Source of the DNA: JAWWPY01 sp964412845
GTDB taxonomy: Bacteria; Actinomycetota; Actinomycetes; Streptosporangiales; Streptosporangiaceae
Reading direction: 5' to 3'
Assembly (NCBI GenBank): GCA_964412845.1
Contig: CAYPQM010000074.1
Span: forward strand, 1 to 32,965
Length of the DNA stretch: 32,965 nt
Shown here: one piece after another, positions 7,684 to 15,057 of the stretch
How the letters are laid out: each line of letters starts with the position of its first letter
Numbering within the stretch: the stretch's first letter is position 1
Position numbers and translations under genes: made by a program
Notes under the pieces: generated by a model
What the model saw: the letters and a program-made list of their open reading frames with translations, nothing else
The model's database searches: none
Told to the model about the DNA's origin: nothing

Positions 7684-8886
7684 CTAGGAGGTGTTCTCAC
7701 GGAGTGCGAGGGCAGCGTACGTCGCGTAGACCTTCGTTGCCTCGTGGATGTCCTCGACCGACAGGTGCTCGTCGGGGCAGTACACGGGGGGCCCGCCCGG
7801 GCCGAAGATCACGGTGGGGATCTTCTCGCCGAAGCTCGCGGTGTCCCCCAGCCAGTTCTCGGTGACGAGAGCGGGCTCCCGGCCGCGGACCCGGCGGACC
7901 GCGTCCACCATGAGCCGCACCACCTCGTCCCCCGGCCGGGCCAGGTAGCCACTCTTCACGTCGGCCAGCGTGACCTCCGCGGTGAATCGCGGGTCGGCCC
8001 GCTTCGCCTCGGCCAGGCACCGGTCGACTTCGGTGCGCACCTGCTCGACGGTGACGCCAGGCTGTGGCCGGCAGTCCACCCGGATCACGCACTCGTCCGG
8101 GATCATGGACGGCCCGCCGGGAGCCAGGCCCCCGTAGATCCGGCCGGGCACGATGTAGGTCTCCGCGCCGAACAGCTCGGCGACGCCGGCGGCCAGGACG
8201 GGCTCCAGCCGGGAGGCGTCCAGGGTGAGCACGGCCTGGGCGGCCAGCGTGTTGGCGTTGACCGCGGCGTGCTTGTGGCAGGTGTGCGCCGAGCGGCCGA
8301 GCACGGTCACGTCAAAGTAGTACCGGCCGCGATGCCCGAGGCAGACCTGATTGTCGGTGAGTTCACCGAGGACGCACAGGTCCGCCGGGTGAGCGTCGAA
8401 GTAGGCGATGGACCCGGCCTGGTCGCCCATGTGATCGGCGACGGCTGCCATGGCCAGCGTGCCGGACAGCGGCAGCCCGCTCGCCCTGACCGCCTCGATC
8501 GCGACGATCTGGCAGGCGAGCGCGGCCTTCATGTCCATGACGCCGTGACCGTAGACGGCGCCGTCGATGAGGTCGCCGGAGAAGGGGGCCGCCCGCTGCC
8601 ACCCGTGCGACTCGGGCTTGGTGTCGGTGTGGCCGGTGAGCACCAGCCGCCGGCCCGGCCCGAAGCTGACCTCACCGATGGCGTTGGGCCGCCCGGGCAG
8701 CACTGGCTGCAGGTCCACCGCCTCGAAACCGGACTCCCGCATCACCGAGGCGAGGAACGCGGCGATCTCGCCCTCGTCGCCGAGAACACTCGGAATGCGG
8801 CAGACCTGCCGCACCAGTTCTACGGCCCGGTCGAGATCGACGTTGTCCAGCACTGGAGCGGCGAACCCGGGGTCAACGATGTCCAC
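7684..8886 (-). CDS. M20-family ArgE/DapE-like hydrolase with altered active-site Glu pair
   Basis: A 400-residue protein aligned over its whole length with ArgE/DapE/succinyl-diaminopimelate desuccinylase-type enzymes. Metal ligands His86 (TGHTDT), Asp118 (YGHGVMDMK), Glu175 (LGELT) and His374 (DEHLS) are present. The usual DEE motif, holding the general base and a zinc ligand, reads Asp151-His152-Met153 (VADHMGDQAG), checked on the nucleotide sequence at 8436-8428. Either chemistry is changed or the protein is not a standard hydrolase. GTG 8886 has GAGGAG 11 nt upstream. It is the first gene after the promoter at 8922-8951 and so probably leads the whole operon. Confidence 0.85.
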   Translation of the reverse strand: MDIVDPGFAAPVLDNVDLDRAVELVRQVCRIPSVLGDEGEIAAFLASVMRESGFEAVDLQPVLPGRPNAIGEVSFGPGRRLVLTGHTDTKPESHGWQRAAPFSGDLIDGAVYGHGVMDMKAALACQIVAIEAVRASGLPLSGTLAMAAVADHMGDQAGSIAYFDAHPADLCVLGELTDNQVCLGHRGRYYFDVTVLGRSAHTCHKHAAVNANTLAAQAVLTLDASRLEPVLAAGVAELFGAETYIVPGRIYGGLAPGGPSMIPDECVIRVDCRPQPGVTVEQVRTEVDRCLAEAKRADPRFTAEVTLADVKSGYLARPGDEVVRLMVDAVRRVRGREPALVTENWLGDTASFGEKIPTVIFGPGGPPVYCPDEHLSVEDIHEATKVYATYAALALRENTS

Positions 8887-8907
8887 GGCGATCCGATCTC
8901 CTCAAAC

Positions 8908-8921
8908 ATCAGAGATGTGAT
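8908..8921. promoter_or_regulatory. Candidate operator (ATCAGAGATGTGAT) of the catabolic operon
   Basis: Imperfect palindrome (5 of 7 arm positions match) placed immediately downstream of the -10 of the operon promoter. It shares the ATCAGA half-site with the element before the NCS1 permease at 10723-10744. Most likely bound by the GntR/FCD regulator of this operon. Inference only. Confidence 0.5.
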
Positions 8922-8951
8922 CTTATATGCGAAGCACTCTCTCGCTGTCAA
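8922..8951 (-). promoter_or_regulatory. Sigma70-like promoter of the mutase operon
   Basis: Read on the minus strand: -35 TTGACA (8951-8946), an 18-bp spacer and -10 TATAAG (8927-8922). Unusually good match for a high-GC genome. It sits 35 bp before the GTG of the M20 gene. Confidence 0.6.
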
Positions 8952-9111
8952 CTCTGCTACCTGCGGCGGAAGGTTGTGAGTCCCCTCGGCGGATACAGCG
9001 ACGGAACCAGCGCGCGGCCGCACACGGTGGCAGGCCGCCGTGTCCCACCCGTGCCCCACGCCATGCCAGCGGCCCGGGCCAGCACGCCGTGACGGCATGG
9101 GACGATCCCAC

Positions 9112-9146
9112 GGTGCCACCCCCTCAGCAGGTGCGGGGGCGGCACC
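9112..9146 (-). terminator. Strong hairpin downstream of the NCS1 permease
   Basis: Inverted repeat GGTGCC-CCCCC / GGGGG-GGCACC with an 11-base loop, about 43 bp after the permease stop. There is no clear U tract, which is common in actinomycetes. A second inverted repeat (CCATGCC 9061-9067 / GGCATGG 9094-9100) lies just beyond it. The rest of 8952-9188 shows no gene. Confidence 0.5.
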
Positions 9147-9188
9147 TGCCGAGGGGCGATTAGTTGCTTCGCGCGGGTCGGCGTGGCC

Positions 9189-10640
9189 TTACTCCACCGG
9201 GCGGGTGGTTCCTGCCTCGCCCGCCACCCCGAACGCGGGCACGGCCAGCGGGGCTGGCGCCGCATTGACCTCCAGCTTGCGCAGCACGAAGTAAAGCACC
9301 CCAGCGACCACAAACCCGACGTAGAAGGCCAGGTCGGCACCGTCGAGCGCGTCCGCGACCGGGTGCCAGGTGATAAGCGTGGTGTTCATGAAGGGCACCA
9401 TGACCCCGAAGCCCACGACAAAGGCGGCGAGCGCGGCCCAGCCCTGGCCCAGGTTGCCGAAGTTGAGTGCGGTGCGCAGGAAATGCGGCGTGTACTTGTC
9501 CTTGTCGTAGTGCCAGTCGATCATCACGATGGCGCAGAACGGCGCGATCCAGTAGCCGATGAACAGCAGCACGTTCGTGAACTTGCCCGAGGTGTCACCG
9601 GCGTTCATCCACAAGATCGCGGCGAACGCCAGCACGGCCACGACCGCGGCGATGATCGGCCGCCGCAACCGGACGCCCATGGCCTGGAAGGCGAGTGATC
9701 CGGTGTAGTCGTTCATCGAGTTGGACGCGATCGCCCCGAAGACGATCGCGATCAGCGCCAGGACGCCGAGGAAGCCGCCGCCCATCAGCGTGCGCACACC
9801 GGCCGCCGTCTGGTTGCCCAGCACGCTCGCGCCGGCCAGCCCGATGGTCTCCACCCACACGTACGAAGCCGTCAGGCCAGCGAGGGTGAGCCAGAAGATG
9901 GCCGCTTTGGACGAGTCAGGCTTCATGTAGCGGCTGTAGTCGGAGGCATATGTCGCCCAGGAGATTCCCGCGCTGAGCGAGACGGTCACCATCAGCACGA
10001 AGGCGCCGAACAGCGCTCCGCCGTGGAGCGTGTTGTGCGGCAGGACCACATGATGCTGGAAGATCCGCACGGACAGGACGACGAACAGCACCATCAGGAT
10101 GGCCGAGCCCCACACCTGGAGCCGGTGCACGAACTCGTAGCCGTAGACGCTGACGGCGCCCTCCAGCGCGAGCACAATGGCGACACCCAGCCAGAACGGC
10201 ACATGGAACAGCAGTTGCGCCGCCTGCCCGCCGAACAGCCCGACCAGGGCGTCCCAGGCGATCGATGACAGCCACTGCACGGTGCCCGGCAGGACGATGG
10301 TCTTGCCGAACGGCAGCCGGGCCAGCGGCACCTGAGCCGTGCCGGTCCTGGGGCCCCAGGTGCACAGGATGGCCACCGGCAGGGAGCCGATGATCGTCCC
10401 CACGATGATGGCCGCCAGGCCGAGCCGGAATCCCAGGCCGAACACCACGGCCAGGGTGCCGGTGAACACCCCGGACAGCTCCATGTTCGGGGTGAACCAG
10501 ACGGTGAACATCCGGTGCACTCCGCCGTACCTGGAGTCCGCCGGGATCGGCGCTATGCCCTGGCTCTCCAGGACCAGGTCACCGGCGTGGGTGGGCCGTA
10601 CCCCTTCGAAGACCCGTAGCTCGTCCGTCGCATCGGCCAT
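9189..10640 (-). CDS. NCS1-family permease (purine/cytosine/allantoin type)
   Basis: A 483-residue integral membrane transporter with about 12 hydrophobic segments, of the nucleobase:cation symporter-1 family. Recognisable features are an N-terminal cytosolic stretch with IAPIPADSRYGG, then the first membrane segment with FTVWFTPNMELSG, and a Gly-rich loop with GPRTGTAQVPLARLPFG, typical of CodB/PurP-type permeases. Known family substrates are cytosine, purines, allantoin, hydantoins and some vitamins; which one applies here is unknown. ATG 10640 is preceded by CAGGAAGGG; an upstream in-frame start at 10685 has no ribosome site. The gene has its own promoter and the ATCAGA operator motif, so it probably imports the substrate of the operon that follows. 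Confidence 0.9.
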   Translation of the reverse strand: MADATDELRVFEGVRPTHAGDLVLESQGIAPIPADSRYGGVHRMFTVWFTPNMELSGVFTGTLAVVFGLGFRLGLAAIIVGTIIGSLPVAILCTWGPRTGTAQVPLARLPFGKTIVLPGTVQWLSSIAWDALVGLFGGQAAQLLFHVPFWLGVAIVLALEGAVSVYGYEFVHRLQVWGSAILMVLFVVLSVRIFQHHVVLPHNTLHGGALFGAFVLMVTVSLSAGISWATYASDYSRYMKPDSSKAAIFWLTLAGLTASYVWVETIGLAGASVLGNQTAAGVRTLMGGGFLGVLALIAIVFGAIASNSMNDYTGSLAFQAMGVRLRRPIIAAVVAVLAFAAILWMNAGDTSGKFTNVLLFIGYWIAPFCAIVMIDWHYDKDKYTPHFLRTALNFGNLGQGWAALAAFVVGFGVMVPFMNTTLITWHPVADALDGADLAFYVGFVVAGVLYFVLRKLEVNAAPAPLAVPAFGVAGEAGTTRPVE

Positions 10641-10722
10641 GGCCGCACCCTTCCTGCCTGGATGACCAGCGGCTGCCGTGGGCATGCGCGGGTGACATCC
10701 GAGTGTGGGCTACTTCAGGGCA

Positions 10723-10744
10723 ATCAGATGTCTGATATATCAGA
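10723..10744. promoter_or_regulatory. Tripled ATCAGA operator overlapping the NCS1 promoter
   Basis: Three alternating half-sites: ATCAGA (10723-10728), TCTGAT (10731-10736) and ATCAGA (10739-10744). The last two form a perfect 14-bp palindrome TCTGATATATCAGA (10731-10744). A minus-strand -35 TTGACC (10764-10759) places the -10 in the ATATAT core, so a bound protein would block RNA polymerase. The same half-site occurs at 8908. Confidence 0.6.
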
Positions 10745-10796
10745 TTCCATCCCTTATGGTCAATGGCCGGCGCGGCGTCAGCGGCCCGGCGCCAGG

Positions 10797-11357
10797 TCAG
10801 CCGGCCACGGCGCGCAGCCGCGCGAACTCACCGGCCAGGGACTCGGCGCTCCAGTGCGCGTTGAGCCCGCTGGGGTTGGGCAGCACCCACACGTGGCTGC
10901 CGCCCAGGGACTCCTCCTGCGGTCCGACCCGGGCGCCGGGGGCGCCGAACGCCGTCCGGTAGGCGGTGACCCCCACGACCGCCAGCCACTGCGGACGCAG
11001 CCGGTCAACCTTGGCGGCCAGCGCGCGGCCGCCGTCACGCAGTTCCCCGGGACGCAGCTCATCCGCGCGGGCCGTGGCGCGGGCCACGATGTTGGTGATG
11101 CCGAGCCCGAGGCCGAGAAGCTGTTCCTGCTCGTCGGGATGCAGCAGGCGCGGCGTGAACCCGGACCGGTGCAGCGCCGGCCAGAAGCGGTTTCCCGGCC
11201 GGGCGAAGTGCCGTCCGGTGGCGGCCGAGTACAGGCCCGGGTTGATGCCGGCGAACACGACGCGCAGCCCGGCCGCGATGACATCGGGAATCGTCCGGTC
11301 CCGGGCCGCCGCGAGGTCAGCCGGTGTGGGGCGCGGCCCCGGGCGAACGGCTGTCAT
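10797..11357 (-). CDS. mug: G/U mismatch-specific DNA glycosylase (Mug family)
   Basis: A 186-residue uracil-DNA glycosylase superfamily member, family 2 (Mug/TDG), that removes uracil or ethenocytosine opposite guanine in DNA. Motif 1 GINPGLYSA (about residues 37-45) has the Asn that positions water, and motif 2 NPSGLNAHW (about 160-168) makes the intercalating loop. The core FARPGNRFWPALHRSGF is also typical. Slightly longer than the E. coli enzyme (168 residues). ATG 11357 follows AAGGGG closely. Only 12 bp separate it from the GGDEF-EAL gene upstream, so it is probably co-transcribed, though no functional link is known. Confidence 0.92.
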   Translation of the reverse strand: MTAVRPGPRPTPADLAAARDRTIPDVIAAGLRVVFAGINPGLYSAATGRHFARPGNRFWPALHRSGFTPRLLHPDEQEQLLGLGLGITNIVARATARADELRPGELRDGGRALAAKVDRLRPQWLAVVGVTAYRTAFGAPGARVGPQEESLGGSHVWVLPNPSGLNAHWSAESLAGEFARLRAVAG

Positions 11358-11369
11358 GACCCCTTGAGC

Positions 11370-14300
11370 TTATGGCGAGGGCCGGCCGCGAAGTAAGCTG
11401 GCCGTCTGGGGCAGCTCGGGAACCAGGCCCCGGCCGATGCGCAGCAGCGTTTCCGCCTGGTCCGCGCCCACCGGCCGGGCCAGCAGGTATCCCTGCCCGT
11501 ACTGGCAGCCCATCGAGATCAGCAGATCCCGCTGCACCTCGTTCTCGATTCCCTCGGCCATGACGGTCAGCCGCAGCGTCCTGGCGATCCGGATGATGAC
11601 CTCCGCGAGCGCGAGCCGCTGCTCGGACACCGCGATGCCCTCCACGAAGGACTTGTCTATCTTGATCACATCGATCGGCAGTTCCCGCAGGTAGCTCAGG
11701 GACGAATACCCGGTGCCGAAGTCATCGATGGCGAGCCGCACCCCGATGCGCTTGAGCTCCTCCAGGTCGGCCCGGATGCGATCGTCGCGGCGCAGCAGCA
11801 CGCTCTCGGTGAGTTCCAGCAGCAGCGCCGACGGCGCCAGCCCGGACGTCGCCAGCACGCGCCGCACGGTGTCCACGAAGCCCGGGTCCCGGAACTGGCG
11901 GGCGGACACGTTCACGCTGATGTACAGCGGTGTCTCGCCGGGCACGCGGCGCTGCCAGCGGACGGTGTCGGCCGCCGCCTGGCCGAGCACCCAGGAGCCG
12001 AGCGGCACGATGTGACCGGTCTCTTCGGCCAGGGTGATGAACTGGTCGGGCTGAATCATGCCCCACCGCGGATGAGGCCATCGCACCAGTGCCTCGAATC
12101 CGACGATCTCTCCGTTGGCGAGTTCCACGATGGGCTGGTAGACCAGCGTGAACGCCGTGTTGACCACCGCGTCGGCGATCGCCGCCTGCAACTCGCGCCG
12201 CTTGACCATGCCAGCCGACAGGACCGGCTGGTACCGGCGCCACTGCCGCTTGCCCGCCGCCTTCGCCGCGTACAGGGCCAGATCCGCATGGCTGATCAGG
12301 CCGCCCGCGTCCGTGCTGTCCTCCGTCGTGGCGACGCCCACGGTGGCCGTGGTGATCACTGACCCAGGCCCGAGGGTGAATGGCTCACCGAACGCGCGCA
12401 CGATGTGCTCGGCGAAGATCTCGGCGACGCTGCCGTCGGCGGCATCCTCGACGAGCAGCGCGAACTCGTCGCCGCCCAGCCGCGCCACCGTGTCGGAGTC
12501 CCGTACCACCGCCGAAAGGCGTACCCCGGCCGCGATCAGCAGCTCGTCACCGACACTGTGACCCATCGTGTCGTTCACGACCTTGAAGTCGTCCAGGTCG
12601 ACGAAGATCACCCCGACTGTCGTGCCGTTGCGCCGGGCCCGGGCCAGCGCGTGCGCGGCCCGGTCATGGAACAGCAGCCGGTTGGGCAGCCCGGTCAGCG
12701 AGTCGTGGAAGGCGCGGTGCTTCAGCTCGCGCTCCAGCTGGCGCTGACCGGTCACATCCCGCAGCGTGAGCACCAGGCCGCCGACCGTGTGGTCCTCACG
12801 CAGATCGCTGTACCGGCCCTCAAGTTCGACGAATGTCCCGTCCCGGCGGGTTATCCGCCAGTCCTCGGAATTCTGCGCCTCGTGGTCCCGCATCCGGGTG
12901 AACGCGGCGACGACGTCATCGCGCTCCTGCCGCTGGACCAGATCCCACAGGTGCGCGCCTTCGACGCTGACGTCGCCGAAGATGCTCTTGGCGGACGGAG
13001 TCGCGTACCGGATCGTCCCATCGTCGTCGATGATCAAGATGATGTCCGAGGCGTCGTGCACCAGGGTCCGGAAGTACTCCTCGCTGTTGCGCCGGTTCAC
13101 CTGCAGGTTCAGCAGCACCCGCTCCACCGCCAGGGAGGCCTGGCCGGCCAGGATCTCCATGGCCCCGGAGAGCGCGACCAGGGTCCGCTGCTCGCCGAAC
13201 ACGGCCAGCAACCCGATCAGCGGGTCCCCGGACGGCCGGTCCTTGAGCGACAGCGGGCAGAGCAGGACGCTGTCGGTGACGGCCAGATCCTCCGCGACGC
13301 TCTCGCCCAGCTCGGCGGCCGATACGAGATGCGGCCTCGACCCCGCGAGCAGGGACAGCCCGGTCTCCGCCATCGTGTCGAGGCGGCTCATCTGCACCGC
13401 TGACTCGCCCGGGGTGGCCCCGACGACGCGGAGCGTCCCGCCGTCCCGCACGGCGAACAGCGCCTCCTGCCGCGGGTCCGGGCCGACCAGCGTCGCCACC
13501 GCCCGGCGGACCGCGCTGGCCGCTTCCTCCACGGTGACGGCCGAGGCGAAGGACGCGCCCGCCTCCCGCAGCACCCGCTCCCGGGCCAGCGCCCGCCGCT
13601 GCGAGGCGGCCGCGTCCGCCAGCCGGGAAAGCACGAGCAAATACAGCACGGCGGAGAAGACAGCGATCACCGCGGCGTCTCGCGGGCCGTTCTGGATACC
13701 CTCGAGGAACAACACCACGGGGGCGATCAGCGAAGCGAGCATAAGCAGCGACAGCCGGAGCAGGGAGCTTTCCGCTTGTTGCGGGGGAACTGGCTGAGTC
13801 AGTTGCGCCATGGTCGGATGCAGCGCGGCGGCGCCCCAGGCCAGATAGAACAGTGCCCAGCCAAGATCGACGGCGGTGCCATTGTGGAACGGCGCGTGGC
13901 TGTGCAGCTGAATCAGGCCGAACAAGACATCGGACACCAGCAGTCCGGCAGTGCCGAGGGTCAGCAGTTGCACGGATCTGGTGCGCCCGGAACCGGGCGC
14001 GAGAAGCCGCATCAGCATGGCCAGGACCAGAACGTCACCGAGTGGGTAGGCGATCGAGACGACCTTCTGCGCCGATGTCAGCCCGGGCTTGTCCACGTAC
14101 GGGAGGATCAAGTACACCCAGGCCAGCAGGGCCAGGCCGCAGGTCAGGGTGAGCGCGTCGAGCAGGCTCCGCCGGTCACGGCCGGAAGCGCGCCACCGGA
14201 TGAAGATCAGCAGCCCGGCGGCGTAGAGCGGATAAGTCGCTAGATAGAACCCGTCGGCGACCGACGGAAAGGGCAGCACGTGCTTGAGGACATCCGCGAA

Positions 14301-14534
14301 CACCAGGAAGATCAACTGGCCGACCGCGAAACTCAGGTTCGCCGCCGCCAGCAGCAGCCAGGGCGTCCTGCGGGCGGGCCGGTTGATGATGACGCCCGCC
14401 ACGATGGCGAGCCCCCCGCTGAACCCGAGCAGGCTCCAGGTCACCACGCGCTGCCCGGGCAACACGTAGTAGCTGATGATGAGCAACGCCATCCAGATGG
14501 CATAGCCCGGCATCACGTTCCGCCGCCATGTCAC
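11370..14534 (-). CDS. Membrane GGDEF-EAL protein with GAF and PAS domains (c-di-GMP turnover)
   Basis: Large protein (about 1054 residues) that may both make and degrade cyclic di-GMP. Numbering from GTG 14534: eight to ten membrane helices at 10-305; a GAF-like domain about 315-475; PAS about 485-600; GGDEF about 605-765; EAL about 775-1035. The GGDEF site is intact (687-691, RLGGDEF) and a product-inhibition RxxD lies exactly five residues before it (678-681). The EAL catalytic set is complete: EAL 814-816, Asn875, DDFGTG 937-942, Lys961, Glu994, Gln1014. Both activities therefore look possible, with GAF/PAS or membrane input setting the balance. The frame is open to 14714, but residues before 14534 look non-coding; GTG 14534 (G-rich upstream) or ATG 14513 are better starts. 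Mug follows. Confidence 0.92.
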   Translation of the reverse strand: MTWRRNVMPGYAIWMALLIISYYVLPGQRVVTWSLLGFSGGLAIVAGVIINRPARRTPWLLLAAANLSFAVGQLIFLVFADVLKHVLPFPSVADGFYLATYPLYAAGLLIFIRWRASGRDRRSLLDALTLTCGLALLAWVYLILPYVDKPGLTSAQKVVSIAYPLGDVLVLAMLMRLLAPGSGRTRSVQLLTLGTAGLLVSDVLFGLIQLHSHAPFHNGTAVDLGWALFYLAWGAAALHPTMAQLTQPVPPQQAESSLLRLSLLMLASLIAPVVLFLEGIQNGPRDAAVIAVFSAVLYLLVLSRLADAAASQRRALARERVLREAGASFASAVTVEEAASAVRRAVATLVGPDPRQEALFAVRDGGTLRVVGATPGESAVQMSRLDTMAETGLSLLAGSRPHLVSAAELGESVAEDLAVTDSVLLCPLSLKDRPSGDPLIGLLAVFGEQRTLVALSGAMEILAGQASLAVERVLLNLQVNRRNSEEYFRTLVHDASDIILIIDDDGTIRYATPSAKSIFGDVSVEGAHLWDLVQRQERDDVVAAFTRMRDHEAQNSEDWRITRRDGTFVELEGRYSDLREDHTVGGLVLTLRDVTGQRQLERELKHRAFHDSLTGLPNRLLFHDRAAHALARARRNGTTVGVIFVDLDDFKVVNDTMGHSVGDELLIAAGVRLSAVVRDSDTVARLGGDEFALLVEDAADGSVAEIFAEHIVRAFGEPFTLGPGSVITTATVGVATTEDSTDAGGLISHADLALYAAKAAGKRQWRRYQPVLSAGMVKRRELQAAIADAVVNTAFTLVYQPIVELANGEIVGFEALVRWPHPRWGMIQPDQFITLAEETGHIVPLGSWVLGQAAADTVRWQRRVPGETPLYISVNVSARQFRDPGFVDTVRRVLATSGLAPSALLLELTESVLLRRDDRIRADLEELKRIGVRLAIDDFGTGYSSLSYLRELPIDVIKIDKSFVEGIAVSEQRLALAEVIIRIARTLRLTVMAEGIENEVQRDLLISMGCQYGQGYLLARPVGADQAETLLRIGRGLVPELPQTASLLRGRPSP

Positions 14535-15057
14535 GCAACCACCCCCCCGGGCCGTCGTGTCCGCCCGGACGCGCCCGTCCCGTCTGGGCCGGCCGTGCGG
14601 AGAAACCATTGGGCACGGCACCGCTGAGCGCCGTCCCGACGCCGGACCGCGGATCCGTCCCGGAGCGACTCCAGGGCCAGCCTGACCGATCTGCCACGTC
14701 TGCCACGGGATCAAGTGCGGACGTAGTGGGTCAATCTAACCAGATAGCCAGCTCGATAAGTCGCTTCTGTGCAGATTTATGGCTCTGATCCTGCTCTAAA
14801 GATGGTATGCTGGCCCCCTGGTATCTGGCATAGATTTGAGTAGAGGATATCTCACGCTGTCATGGCCTCAGGAATCCGAGGCGAGGGGACCGCAGCTTTT
14901 CAGATTTCAGATTCCAGCACGCCCAGAGGGCTCGCAGGCACGTTTGCCTTTAACATCCAGGCGAATTCATTGACCTCAAACCAAAGCCAGCTGGTGTGCG
15001 GCAGAGCAGCCGCCAGACTTAATGGGCCGTTCATTCTATCGTGCCAGGAGCTACGCT
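14535..15057. other. Intergenic region, partly AT-rich, before the NRPS gene
   Basis: Divergent spacer between the GGDEF-EAL gene and the NRPS. From about 14715 to 15040 the base composition is clearly less GC-rich than the rest of the window and third codon positions show no bias in any frame, so it is probably non-coding. A possible extended -10 TGGTATGCT lies at 14803-14811 without a good -35. A CAGATT direct repeat is at about 14900-14915. An AGGAG at 15046-15050 is the ribosome site for the NRPS. A 71-codon ORF at 14862-15077 was not accepted. No tRNA or known riboswitch was recognised. Confidence 0.5.

Noticed and set aside
7666..8979. 437-codon plus-strand ORF
   Set aside because: Antisense to the ArgE/DapE-like gene; no recognisable domain.
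14535..14714. N-terminal extension of the GGDEF-EAL frame
   Set aside because: The 60 extra residues are Pro/Arg/Gly-rich and unlike a membrane sensor start; GTG 14534 or ATG 14513 fit better.
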